From Epilithonimonas zeae (GTDB lineage: Bacteria; Bacteroidota; Bacteroidia; Flavobacteriales; Weeksellaceae), in the NCBI RefSeq assembly GCF_023278365.1, contig NZ_CP075338.1, positions 2,666,001 to 2,730,000 of the forward strand: a stretch of DNA of 64,000 nucleotides, given 5' to 3'. The notes beneath the pieces are model-generated. The model did not search any database. It worked only from the letters and a program-made list of their open reading frames with translations, and had not been told where the DNA came from. The position numbers and the translations under genes are program-made. This document shows, piece by piece, positions 19,090 to 27,411 of the stretch; the stretch's first letter is position 1; every line of letters begins with the position of its first letter.

Positions 19090-19617
19090 ATGGGTTTATT
19101 TTCCAAAATTATTTTTAAAATACTGAAAGAGAATTCTCTTAACGTCATTCGGAAAAACAAAAATTCCAAAATTGGAGATGTATTTAAAATTGGGAATTAT
19201 TCTCATTTTTCTATTCATCCGTCTGCTTCTTTGTTGATTAACAATCGGGTTAATCTTAGAAATTATTGCAATTTTGTATTGGGAGAAAACGCAACAGTTA
19301 TTCTGGAAAAGAATGTCTTTATGAATAATTATTGTTCTATTAATGCTATCGAAAAAATAGAAATCGGGGAAAACACTTTGTTTGGCGAAGGTGTGAAACT
19401 TTACGACCACAACCACGAATATAACGAAAAAACTGTTGAACATCGCAAATTCACATCTTCTCCCATAAAAATTGGGAAAAATTGTTGGCTGGGAAGCAAT
19501 GTCACGGTCTTGAAGGGCGTTACAATAGGTGACAATTGTATTATTGGTGCCAATTGTCTTGTCCATAAGGACGTTCCCGAGGGGACTGTTCTCAAACTAA
19601 ATCAGATATTTTCTTAA
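19090..19617 (+). CDS. Hexapeptide-repeat acetyltransferase (maltose/xenobiotic acetyltransferase type)
   Basis: 175 aa, left-handed beta-helix. LRNYCNFVLGENATVIL onward carries hexapeptide repeats. LYDHNHEYN has the catalytic-type His. SSPIKIGKNCWLGSNVTVL and IGDNCIIGANCLVHKDVPEG are characteristic of the sugar O-acetyltransferase group. It probably acetylates a sugar in the repeat unit with acetyl-CoA. It is first gene of a three-gene plus-strand unit driven by the promoter at 19066. Confidence 0.85.
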   Translation: MGLFSKIIFKILKENSLNVIRKNKNSKIGDVFKIGNYSHFSIHPSASLLINNRVNLRNYCNFVLGENATVILEKNVFMNNYCSINAIEKIEIGENTLFGEGVKLYDHNHEYNEKTVEHRKFTSSPIKIGKNCWLGSNVTVLKGVTIGDNCIIGANCLVHKDVPEGTVLKLNQIFS

Positions 19618-19626
19618 TTAATTTGT

Positions 19627-20616
19627 ATGGATCAATCACCCAAGATTTCCGTTGTAATGTCCGTATATAATGGCAGCAATTTTTTAGCTCAGAGTATTGA
19701 GGCTATTTTGGATCAGACATTTCAGGATTTCGAATTCATTATTATTGATGATGCTTCTACGGACAAAACACCTGAGATTATAAAAACTTATGCTGACAAA
19801 GATTCCAGAATCCAAGCTTTCCGAAACGAAAAAAACATTGGACCGGCTGGCTTCATTAAGAATCTTAATACGGGTTGTAGAGACGCTAAAGGAAAATATA
19901 TTGCAAGAATAGACCACGATGATATTTCCAGAAAAGATCGTTTCCAGTTGCAATATGATTTTTTGGAAAATAATCCTGAAATCTTTATTGTTGGAGCTGC
20001 TCTCAAAAGAGTGGATGAAAACAACAAAGATTTGGGCGAGATGCGAGCACCTCTTAATAATGAAGGAATAAAACAAGCAATGCCAAAAAAAATCTCTTTA
20101 TATCATCCCGTAATTATGTTCAGGAAAGAATTTTATCGCGATTTTTACAGAGAGAAAATGCGCTATTGTGAAGATTACGATTTTTATTTCAGGATTATGA
20201 CGGACGACTTGAAAATGGCAAATCTGGATGAATGTCTACTGGAATATAGGATTCTTCAAAACTCTCTCTCCAGAGAACAGGATAAAGTGATCAAAAATCT
20301 TTTTATTAATCAATCTAAAGTTTTTTATGAAGAACGATTGAGAAAGGGCAAAGATTCTTATGATTCTTTTGAACCGAATGACTTTTTGAACATTTACAAG
20401 AATCCTTCAAAACAATTGTTTGTAAAAGCCATCAATGTTTCAAAAAAGTATTATGATTACGTAGGATTCCAAAAGCTGATGGCGAAATATAAAGCGCTAT
20501 ACAGTTCTGATTTTTTCTATTTAAAAAATAATTTTCTTCTTGCTTTGGGTGAATCTGCATTCTATAAATATTCTAAATTGATCAATAAGCTGGGATCATC
20601 GGAATCAATACAATAA
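19627..20616 (+). CDS. Glycosyltransferase family 2
   Basis: 329 aa. PKISVVMSVYNGSNFLAQSI, IIIDDASTDKTPEI and the RIDHDDIS metal site are textbook family 2. FLENNPEIFIVGAALKRVD and the ISLYHPVIMFRKEFY block match the alpha/beta hexosyl- or rhamnosyltransferase subgroup. It starts 9 bp after the acetyltransferase and is followed 5 bp later by another transferase-like gene. Confidence 0.88.
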   Translation: MDQSPKISVVMSVYNGSNFLAQSIEAILDQTFQDFEFIIIDDASTDKTPEIIKTYADKDSRIQAFRNEKNIGPAGFIKNLNTGCRDAKGKYIARIDHDDISRKDRFQLQYDFLENNPEIFIVGAALKRVDENNKDLGEMRAPLNNEGIKQAMPKKISLYHPVIMFRKEFYRDFYREKMRYCEDYDFYFRIMTDDLKMANLDECLLEYRILQNSLSREQDKVIKNLFINQSKVFYEERLRKGKDSYDSFEPNDFLNIYKNPSKQLFVKAINVSKKYYDYVGFQKLMAKYKALYSSDFFYLKNNFLLALGESAFYKYSKLINKLGSSESIQ

Positions 20617-20621
20617 ATCTT

Positions 20622-21641
20622 ATGACAGATATTTTTATCAAATCTTTTAATCGTCCCTTTTATCTGGACAGATGTATTTCTTCTATTAATCAATATATTT
20701 CGGGAGATTTCAGGATTAAAATTTTGGATGATGGAACCCCTAAACAATATCTGGACAAGATCAGAAAAAAGCACTTGAATGTTGATATTCTTCTTTCTGA
20801 TAATTATGAAAAAAAAATTAAAGCGATTGACGAAAATCTGATATCTGGAAAAGCAGTTAACGGATTCGAAATTCCCACCAAATTCTGGTACAAGAATGTT
20901 AAAAATGCATCAGAATATGTAATTGTAACAGAGGATGATGTTTGGTTTACCAATCCTATTAATATCAATGAGTTATCAAATCAAGCTAAAATTTTAGACA
21001 TTAATCTGATAAAGCTTGGCTGGCTAGGAAATGAATCTGAGAGAAAAGATTTGATAATTGATTCCATCTCTGAGAATCTGGAGTCAGCAAAACCAAAAGA
21101 TCTTCTTTTCTTTCCAAAAATACTAATGGAAGCTTTCTTCTATAATCAATATAAATTTTACACTATTCTTTACAAATTAGGGAAAGTAAATCATTATTCT
21201 CAAGGGAAATATTGGGCAATCAATTCTATATTGATGGGATTCTTCAACAAAAATTATTGGCTTAAAATCTGGGAAGGGATGGACGGAAAAGTTGATGAGA
21301 AAAGACAGCTTATCAATGCATCTTTGTTCTACAAAAAGAATAAAAACAATCCTAATTTTATTTCAAGGCTGAAAACAGAATCGATGAAAACAACTTTCCA
21401 ATCATCAGCAACCAATTCTTACCACGAGTATGGTTTTGATTTCGATGTCAACAGATTCAATCATTTGATTAATGAAGCTTGGCTGAGAGGTGAATTTGAT
21501 GCTATGGAAAATTTTCCAAAAGATTTTTCTCTGGACTATTTCAAGAGATTCGTTTCTGAAAAAATCAATTTTACAGAATTCCAAAAATGGGCGGATCAGT
21601 TCCGGAAACAGTATGAAAATATGGGTTGCAAAACTGAATAA
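20622..21641 (+). CDS. Putative GT-A-like glycosyltransferase
   Basis: 339 aa. The N-terminus TDIFIKSFNRPFYLDRCI followed by IKILDDGTPKQYLD resembles family 2-like enzymes. An EDDVWFTNP acidic motif would be the metal site. The rest is not recognisable to me. It is last gene before a strong bidirectional terminator. Role is inferred from fold-like motifs and context. Confidence 0.55.
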   Translation: MTDIFIKSFNRPFYLDRCISSINQYISGDFRIKILDDGTPKQYLDKIRKKHLNVDILLSDNYEKKIKAIDENLISGKAVNGFEIPTKFWYKNVKNASEYVIVTEDDVWFTNPININELSNQAKILDINLIKLGWLGNESERKDLIIDSISENLESAKPKDLLFFPKILMEAFFYNQYKFYTILYKLGKVNHYSQGKYWAINSILMGFFNKNYWLKIWEGMDGKVDEKRQLINASLFYKKNKNNPNFISRLKTESMKTTFQSSATNSYHEYGFDFDVNRFNHLINEAWLRGEFDAMENFPKDFSLDYFKRFVSEKINFTEFQKWADQFRKQYENMGCKTE

Positions 21642-21642
21642 A

Positions 21643-21671
21643 AAAACTCCGAAAGTAATTTTCGGAGTTTT
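21643..21671. terminator. Bidirectional terminator
   Basis: AAAACTCCGAAA pairs perfectly with TTTCGGAGTTTT over a short loop. An A-run before and T-run after let it serve both the gene ending at 21641 and the minus-strand gene ending at 21682. Confidence 0.85.
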
Positions 21672-21681
21672 ATATTTTAGA

Positions 21682-22458
21682 TTAATCTTTTATAATAAGA
21701 CCTGCATATTTTCCATCAAATTCTACAACATACGGTTTAAGTCCTTTTGTTTCACAGAAATCTTTGAATGCTGCGTTGTCTCCGATATCATCACTCATAA
21801 AGATTCCATTTTTTCTAACTTTACTTAGTAATAAATTATAAGCCCAGATTCTGCCATCATAAGATTTATCACTGTCATAATGCACAACATCAAAAGAATT
21901 TGCTTTACCGAAAATCTTCGGTAAAGATTCCTTATCTGCATAACGATAGAGATCCCAGTTATTTCTATATTTCTGAGGAATTACACAACCTACGAAATCC
22001 TCACTCTGGTTTTGCAGAAGATAAGGCATATCCGAACTGTAAAGCGTTCCGTTTCTATGAACCAATGAAGCCAAAGCAGCGAAAGATGACCAGCCATAGG
22101 CCACACCTGTTTCCACTGTTTTTTGAGCATTCGTATATTCATTGATATAATAAATAACACTTAAAGATCCTGCTCCACCTAATTTAACTGGCGCTTTTGC
22201 CTGGATTTGCAATGCTTCTGCAAACTCCTGTGGAAATAGTTTTTCAAAAGGAATAAAAGTCGTGTTAAGAACTTTCTCTATAAAATCTTTTTCAGAAATT
22301 GCAATGGATGCACACCATTTCTCTGCTTCTTCTTTTCCTCTCAAACCGGAAGAACGGTTAAAGATGTTTTTCCAAATCTTTCTTCTTAACTCCGGGTATA
22401 AATCCGGACGTTTTAGATATGCAAAAAATGTTGAAGCAATCTCAGAGATTTTATTCAT
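21682..22458 (-). CDS. Class I SAM-dependent methyltransferase (Methyltransf_24-like)
   Basis: 258 aa. AQKTVETGVAYGWSSFAALA is the SAM-binding glycine loop, SFDVVHYDSDKSYDGR the acidic strand, and LLSKVRKNGIFMSDDIGDN the later motif. This layout is that of the Methyltransf_24/cephalosporin-hydroxylase-like group found in polysaccharide loci. It probably methylates a sugar or terminal residue. It is a single-gene unit with its own promoter and a shared terminator. Confidence 0.8.
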   Translation of the reverse strand: MNKISEIASTFFAYLKRPDLYPELRRKIWKNIFNRSSGLRGKEEAEKWCASIAISEKDFIEKVLNTTFIPFEKLFPQEFAEALQIQAKAPVKLGGAGSLSVIYYINEYTNAQKTVETGVAYGWSSFAALASLVHRNGTLYSSDMPYLLQNQSEDFVGCVIPQKYRNNWDLYRYADKESLPKIFGKANSFDVVHYDSDKSYDGRIWAYNLLLSKVRKNGIFMSDDIGDNAAFKDFCETKGLKPYVVEFDGKYAGLIIKD

Positions 22459-22477
22459 AAATTATGTTTTGAAATGC

Positions 22478-22485
22478 AAAAATAC
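22478..22485 (-). promoter_or_regulatory. Bacteroidota -7 motif for methyltransferase
   Basis: TATTTTTG on the minus strand, 20 bp before the ATG at 22458, giving a very short leader. Confidence 0.6.
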
Positions 22486-22508
22486 AAAAGAATTGCACAA
22501 ACAATCTT

Positions 22509-22516
22509 TATATTTG
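22509..22516 (+). promoter_or_regulatory. Bacteroidota -7 motif for GT4 at 22551
   Basis: TATATTTG, divergent from the methyltransferase promoter. It favours the ATG at 22551 over the in-frame TTG at 22536. Confidence 0.6.
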
Positions 22517-22550
22517 TTTTTTTAGAATTATTTTTTTGATAACACATATA

Positions 22551-23693
22551 ATGCAGAAAAAGATAAAAGTACTATTTCGTCATAGGTCTATGGAAATGGG
22601 AGGCGTAGAAAAGGTGATATTAAATCTTTTAAATAATTTAGACAAAAACAAGTTTGATATTACTTATCTTGTCAGTCTTTACCAAGGTGAATTGAGGGAC
22701 AAAGTTCCTTCTTATATTAATTATATTAAAATCAATAAAGGAAAAGAAGATTTTTCTAAAAATACTCTCATCAGTAAATTACAGCTTGTTTACAGAGGAT
22801 TAAAAATAAAATTCCTGGAAACATTTCCAAATCTTACAGATAAAATTTACCTCGATCAAAAATTTGATGTTGAAATTGCTTCTACTTATGCAGATTACAA
22901 TTCGGTAATTAGAAGTTCCAACAAAAATTCAAAAAAAATAGGCTGGTTACACTCGGATATTACACAACCTGGGCTAAAAGAGATTTTACCCGAAATATTA
23001 GATAACCTTCAGCATTTTGATCACGTGATTTATGGTTCCCAACAATCTTATGATATTCTTCACGAATATTTTTCAGATATAAAAATTCAAAAAGAAAGTG
23101 TGATTCTTAATGCTATTCCAATAGAAGAATTGAAAGAAAAGGCTCAGGAATTTTCTGTAGATTATGACGGGATTCCAACTTTTATTTCTGTAGCAAGATT
23201 ACACTTCAGAAAAGGATTCCATAAATTGGTGGAAGCTCATTATCTTCTTTTGAAAGAAGGTTTTAAACATCAGATTGTGGTAATTGGTGATGGTGATGAA
23301 AGAGAAAATTTGGAAAATCAAATTGCGCAATTAGGCGTTCAAGATACATTCAAATTATTAGGCACAAAAATGAATCCTTATCCTTATGTCAAGAATGCAG
23401 ATTTCTATGTAATGCCATCCGAAACAGAAGGCTGGCCATTAATTATTGCAGAAACATTGATTCTCCAGATTCCAATTATCTCAACAAATGTGGGTGGGAT
23501 TCCTGAGATGATTATACATCAGGAAAATGGCTATCTAACAGACTATGACTCAGAAAAATTGAAAGAGGCAATGAAGGAGTTTTTAACCAATAAGGCATTG
23601 GTAGACCACATAAAAATCAAACTTCAAGACTCAGAAAAGCAATTTGACAATCAGAAAATCTACAATGCTATTACTGAAATTTTAGAAAACTAA
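22551..23693 (+). CDS. Glycosyltransferase family 4
   Basis: 380 aa from the ATG at 22551 (MQKKIKVLFRHRSMEMGGVEKV, GG loop of the acceptor domain). C-terminal domain: FISVARLHFRKGFHKLVEA, VVIGDGDERENL and the EX7E motif in SETEGWPLIIAETL. It is clearly related to the transferase at 27412, with the same GGxEKV start and layout. It converges on the minus-strand acyltransferase with one base between stops. Confidence 0.9.
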   Translation: MQKKIKVLFRHRSMEMGGVEKVILNLLNNLDKNKFDITYLVSLYQGELRDKVPSYINYIKINKGKEDFSKNTLISKLQLVYRGLKIKFLETFPNLTDKIYLDQKFDVEIASTYADYNSVIRSSNKNSKKIGWLHSDITQPGLKEILPEILDNLQHFDHVIYGSQQSYDILHEYFSDIKIQKESVILNAIPIEELKEKAQEFSVDYDGIPTFISVARLHFRKGFHKLVEAHYLLLKEGFKHQIVVIGDGDERENLENQIAQLGVQDTFKLLGTKMNPYPYVKNADFYVMPSETEGWPLIIAETLILQIPIISTNVGGIPEMIIHQENGYLTDYDSEKLKEAMKEFLTNKALVDHIKIKLQDSEKQFDNQKIYNAITEILEN

Positions 23694-23694
23694 A

Positions 23695-24264
23695 TTATCG
23701 TATTCTTCTGGCTTTTTTGAATTTATAAGGCAGATTATTTTTGATAAAGTCATCAAGTTTTTTTCTGTCTTTTTCTAGCTCTCTGGGATATATAGCATTT
23801 CCTTTTAGAATGATATCGCCATAATCTTCTATTGTGCATACGAACTGAGCGGGATTTCCTGCAAAAACAGTGTTAGGAGGCATAGATTGTGACAAAACAG
23901 AATTAGCCCCCAATATGCAATTATCTCCTATTTCTACGTGTTCTGTAATCACACAATTTAAAGCAATGGTACAGTTATTCCCGATCTTAATTCTTCCAAA
24001 AATACGCGCATCTTCATAACCTTCTATTTTGCGTAACATCGTAGTCGTTCCACCGTGATTTACAAATCTTACACCTGCAGCGATATTCACATTATCTCCT
24101 ATTTCTATAAGGTAAGGTTCTGTCCCAAAATAAACTTTATCAGGTGTATTCAGGTTTTTTCCAACTTTCATACCTTTATATTTACAAATTTCTATATTGG
24201 CTTTGTTAAGTGTCTGTTCGTAAGTTGACTGAATTTTGAGAAGTACTTTGTAGAGGAATATCAT
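23695..24264 (-). CDS. Hexapeptide-repeat acyltransferase
   Basis: 189 aa. YKGMKVGKNLNTPDKVYF leads into hexapeptide coils (IEIGDNVNIAAGVRFV, IKIGNNCTIALNCVI, IGDNCILGANSVLSQSM) and ends at PPNTVFAGNPAQFVC. FVNHGG supplies a likely catalytic His. It resembles colanic-acid or LPS O-acetyltransferases. Acetyl-CoA is the expected donor; the acceptor sugar is unknown. Confidence 0.82.
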   Translation of the reverse strand: MIFLYKVLLKIQSTYEQTLNKANIEICKYKGMKVGKNLNTPDKVYFGTEPYLIEIGDNVNIAAGVRFVNHGGTTTMLRKIEGYEDARIFGRIKIGNNCTIALNCVITEHVEIGDNCILGANSVLSQSMPPNTVFAGNPAQFVCTIEDYGDIILKGNAIYPRELEKDRKKLDDFIKNNLPYKFKKARRIR

Positions 24265-24278
24265 CGATTCGTTTTTTG

Positions 24279-24286
24279 CAAAATTA
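24279..24286 (-). promoter_or_regulatory. Bacteroidota -7 motif for acyltransferase at 23695
   Basis: TAATTTTG on the minus strand, 15 bp before the ATG at 24264. Confidence 0.5.
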
Positions 24287-24331
24287 AATATTAATTGACA
24301 ATATCAATTCAATATTTTTCCCTATTATTAG

Positions 24332-24339
24332 TATATTTG
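24332..24339 (+). promoter_or_regulatory. Bacteroidota -7 motif for KAS III operon
   Basis: TATATTTG immediately before the GTG at 24339. That GTG would lie inside the promoter, so translation must begin at the ATG at 24363. Confidence 0.65.
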
Positions 24340-24362
24340 TGAAGCTTATTAAAAAAAATAAA

Positions 24363-25316
24363 ATGATTAATCTTGCTGCGATAGAATATTATCTCCCAGA
24401 AAACACATTAACCAATGCCGATCTGGAAAAAGAATTTCCGGAATGGGATGCAGCGAAGATTAATGCAAAAATTGGCATAGATACCAGACATATTGCCAAA
24501 GAAAACGAGACCTCTTTGGACTTGGCGTTTGAAGCGTGTCAGAAACTTTTCCAGTCTTACGATAAAAACAAAATAGACTTCATTCTTTTCTGTACACAGA
24601 GTCCAGATTATTTTCTGCCAACTACAGCTTGTATTTTACAAGACAAATTAGAGCTTAGAAAATCCATTGGTGCTTTAGATTTCAATCTTGGGTGTTCAGG
24701 ATTTGTTTATGGATTAGCTTTAGCAAAAGGATTAATTTCTATAGGGATTGCAAATAATGTGTTGTTAGTAACAGCAGAAACTTACTCTAAATTTTTAGAC
24801 AAAGAAGACAAATCCAACAGAAGTATTTTTGGAGATGCTGCAGCAGTTACCATTGTTGAAAAAGATGATTCTAAAGCAAATTTTCAGTTTTCTCTCGGAA
24901 CAGACGGAAGTGGTTTCCAAAATCTTATTGTTCAAAATGGAGCTTCCCGCTTTAGTAAATCAGAGAATGTTACTTTGTTTATGAACGGACCGGAAATTTT
25001 CAATTTTACAATAGAGAATATCCCTGGTTTGGTACAGGACACATTAGCTAAGAATAATCTTGCGATGGAAGATATTGACTTGTTTGTTTTCCATCAAGCC
25101 AATACTTATATGCTCAATTATCTGAGAAAAAAATGCAAAATTCCTGAAGATAAATTTTTCATCGATATGAAAGATTATGGGAATACGGTATCTGCAACTA
25201 TTCCTATTGCTATGAAATCTGCAATAGATCAAGGAAAAATAAAATCAGGAAGCAAAGTTTTAATGGCTGGCTTTGGAGTTGGATATTCTTGGGGCGCTGG
25301 AATTATAGAATTTTAA
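24363..25316 (+). CDS. 3-oxoacyl-ACP synthase III-like (KAS III), copy 1
   Basis: 317 aa from the ATG at 24363. Catalytic triad by motif: C111 (NLGCSGFVYG), H244 (FVFHQANTYM) and N274 (DYGNTVSATIP). It catalyses decarboxylative condensation of an acyl-CoA/ACP primer with malonyl-ACP. It is followed by an ACP and a ketoreductase, then a close paralogue of identical length. The location inside a sugar locus points to making a short hydroxyacyl group for an amino sugar rather than membrane lipid (inference). Confidence 0.88.
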   Translation: MINLAAIEYYLPENTLTNADLEKEFPEWDAAKINAKIGIDTRHIAKENETSLDLAFEACQKLFQSYDKNKIDFILFCTQSPDYFLPTTACILQDKLELRKSIGALDFNLGCSGFVYGLALAKGLISIGIANNVLLVTAETYSKFLDKEDKSNRSIFGDAAAVTIVEKDDSKANFQFSLGTDGSGFQNLIVQNGASRFSKSENVTLFMNGPEIFNFTIENIPGLVQDTLAKNNLAMEDIDLFVFHQANTYMLNYLRKKCKIPEDKFFIDMKDYGNTVSATIPIAMKSAIDQGKIKSGSKVLMAGFGVGYSWGAGIIEF

Positions 25317-25338
25317 AAAATAAATATCTCAATATTAT

Positions 25339-25572
25339 ATGAAAACAAACGAGTTTTTAGAAAAACTACAGGACGAAATGGAAGAAGACAACGCATTGTC
25401 TCTTAGCACAAAATTTAAAGAACTTGAGAATTATGACTCGATGTCTATTCTTTCTCTAATTGTTTTTATTGATGAGAATTTCGGCAAAAAATTAGACACA
25501 AAACAGTTCAAAGATATCCAGACACTTCAGGAACTTAAAGAATTAATTGGAACTGAAAATTTTGAAGATTAA
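25339..25572 (+). CDS. Acyl carrier protein
   Basis: 77 aa, acidic. The phosphopantetheine attachment serine is S34 in NYDSMSILSL, a DSM variant of the usual DSL. It overlaps the next gene by one base. This is probably a dedicated ACP that holds the acyl chain for the neighbouring KAS III and ketoreductase. Confidence 0.9.
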   Translation: MKTNEFLEKLQDEMEEDNALSLSTKFKELENYDSMSILSLIVFIDENFGKKLDTKQFKDIQTLQELKELIGTENFED

Positions 25573-26333
25573 TGTCTGATTTTTTTTCACTTAAAGATAA
25601 AATCATTGTCATTTCCGGAGCTTCTTCCGGAATTGGCAAATCTTGTGCAGAATTATGCGCAGAAGCCGGCGCTAAATTGATCTTATTGGGAAGAGACATT
25701 TCCAGATTAGAAAACGCTTTCAAAGATTTGAACTCAAAAGAGAAACCTTTATTCTTTCAGTTGGATATTACTTCAGAAGACGAGGTTAATCAATTATCAA
25801 AAACATTGATAGAACAAGGAATTAAGGTTTCTGGCCTTGTGCATTCAGCAGGCTTGAAACATACGTTACCTCTTAAAAATACTGGAGAAAAAATATTGGC
25901 TGAGAGTTTCAGCGTGAATGTCTTTTCCGGGTTTTATCTTTCCAGAGCTTTTTCACAAAAAAAACTGAAAGCTGAAAGTCAGAGTTTAGTCTTTATCTCT
26001 TCAATTGCCGGTGTAGTAGGCGAACCTGCAAATTTAGCGTATAGTGCAACAAAAGGTGCTTTGATTTCTGGAACCAAATCTTTGGCTCTTGAGCTAGCAA
26101 AACAAAAAACCAGAGTCAACTGTATAAGTCCTGCAATGGTTAGCACGCCGCTTAGCGAAAAAATGTTTGCCAATATAGGCGAAGAAGCCACTCAAAATAT
26201 TCTGGACAAACATCCTTTAGGAATTGGAAATCCGGAAGATGTCGCAAAGTCTGTTATCTTTTTACTGTCCGATGGTTCCAGTTGGATCACGGGTACCAAT
26301 CTTATTGTAGATGGTGGTTATTCTGCACATTAG
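25572..26333 (+). CDS. SDR ketoreductase (FabG-like)
   Basis: 253 aa classical SDR. ISGASSGIGKSCAEL at 15-29 binds NAD(P). The catalytic Ser is in FISSIAG (143-144), with Y157 and K161 in YSATK. It ends ITGTNLIVDGGYSAH, the FabG signature. It would reduce the 3-oxoacyl-ACP made by the adjacent KAS III enzymes to the 3-hydroxyacyl-ACP. No dehydratase or enoyl reductase is nearby, so hydroxyl groups should be retained. Confidence 0.88.
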   Translation: MSDFFSLKDKIIVISGASSGIGKSCAELCAEAGAKLILLGRDISRLENAFKDLNSKEKPLFFQLDITSEDEVNQLSKTLIEQGIKVSGLVHSAGLKHTLPLKNTGEKILAESFSVNVFSGFYLSRAFSQKKLKAESQSLVFISSIAGVVGEPANLAYSATKGALISGTKSLALELAKQKTRVNCISPAMVSTPLSEKMFANIGEEATQNILDKHPLGIGNPEDVAKSVIFLLSDGSSWITGTNLIVDGGYSAH

Positions 26334-26424
26334 TTAATATGTAAATTTTTTTATTTCCATTTTCATAATGTTATTCCATAAATAATATATTTGATTTTTG
26401 ACCTCATTTGGAGTAAGAGTTTCT

Positions 26425-26432
26425 TATCTTTG
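26425..26432 (+). promoter_or_regulatory. Bacteroidota -7 motif for KAS III copy 2
   Basis: TATCTTTG, 22 bp before the ATG at 26455. It rules out the far-upstream in-frame TTG at 26398. A TTTG lies upstream at 26407. Confidence 0.65.
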
Positions 26433-26454
26433 CAAAAATTTAGGAAAGAGTATA

Positions 26455-27408
26455 ATGATTAATATTGCAGCAATAGAGTATTATTTGCCCAAAAATATAT
26501 TAACCAACGAGGATATTTCGAAAGAGTTTCCGGAATGGAGCGCCGAAAAAATCAAGGCAAAGATTGGTGTAGAGTCCAGACATATTGCTGATGAGTCTGA
26601 GACGGCTTTGGATTTGGCAGTTCAGGCTTGTGAGAAACTTTTCAAAAAATACGATAAAAGCAAAATAGATTTTATTTTATTCTGCACCCAAAGTCCCGAT
26701 TATTTTTTACCTACAACAGCCTGTATTTTACAGGATAAATTAGGTCTTGCCAAGAACATTGGCGCATTGGACTTCAATCTTGGATGTTCTGGTTTTGTAT
26801 ATGGATTGACTCTTGCTCAAGGGCTTATCGCTTCTGGCGTTGCAAAAAATATCTTATTGGTTACCTCCGAAACTTACAGCAAATTCCTTGATAAAAGTGA
26901 CAAATCCAACAGAACAATCTTTGGAGACGGCGCTGCGGTGACTATTGTGGAAAAAGATGAGTCTAAAGAGCACTATCAATTTTCTGTAGGCACAGACGGC
27001 AGTGGATTCAATAATCTAATTGTAGAAAAAGGAGCTTCCCGAAATAAAACAGAAGAGCAGCCTACTCTTTTTATGAAAGGTCCTAAGATTTTCACTTTTG
27101 CTGTAGAAAACATTCCGACTTTGATTCAGGATACACTTAAAAAGAATAAACTCAAGTTGGATGAGATTGATTTATTTGTTTTCCACCAGGCGAGTTCTTA
27201 TATGCTGAATTATCTCAGAAACCTTTGTAACATTCCTGAAGAAAAGTTTTTTGTTGATATGAAGAATATTGGCAATACAGTCTCGGCAAGCATTCCTATC
27301 GCTTTGAAACTAGCTTTTGAACAAGGCAGAATAAAAGAAGGATTCAAAGTCATGGTAGCAGGTTTTGGCGTTGGTTATTCTTGGGGAGCAGGCGTTTTAG
27401 AATTCTAA
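26455..27408 (+). CDS. 3-oxoacyl-ACP synthase III-like (KAS III), copy 2
   Basis: 317 aa, collinear with the copy at 24363, with the same catalytic residues C111, H244 (FHQASSY) and N274 (NIGNTVSASIP). Differences from copy 1 cluster around the N-terminal helix and the surface region at 165-205. It has its own promoter and is followed 3 bp later by a GT4 gene. Two KAS III with one reductase would allow two condensation rounds (inference). Confidence 0.88.
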   Translation: MINIAAIEYYLPKNILTNEDISKEFPEWSAEKIKAKIGVESRHIADESETALDLAVQACEKLFKKYDKSKIDFILFCTQSPDYFLPTTACILQDKLGLAKNIGALDFNLGCSGFVYGLTLAQGLIASGVAKNILLVTSETYSKFLDKSDKSNRTIFGDGAAVTIVEKDESKEHYQFSVGTDGSGFNNLIVEKGASRNKTEEQPTLFMKGPKIFTFAVENIPTLIQDTLKKNKLKLDEIDLFVFHQASSYMLNYLRNLCNIPEEKFFVDMKNIGNTVSASIPIALKLAFEQGRIKEGFKVMVAGFGVGYSWGAGVLEF

Positions 27409-27411
27409 AAT

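Noticed and set aside
19005-19169. 55-codon N-terminal extension of the GT2 at 18009
   Set aside because: It overlaps the divergent acyltransferase gene and both promoters. The family domain begins exactly at the ATG at 19004.
24295-24300. TTGACA as a sigma70-like -35 box for the KAS III operon
   Set aside because: It is 31 bp from the TATATTTG motif, too far for either sigma70 or the Bacteroidota -33 spacing.
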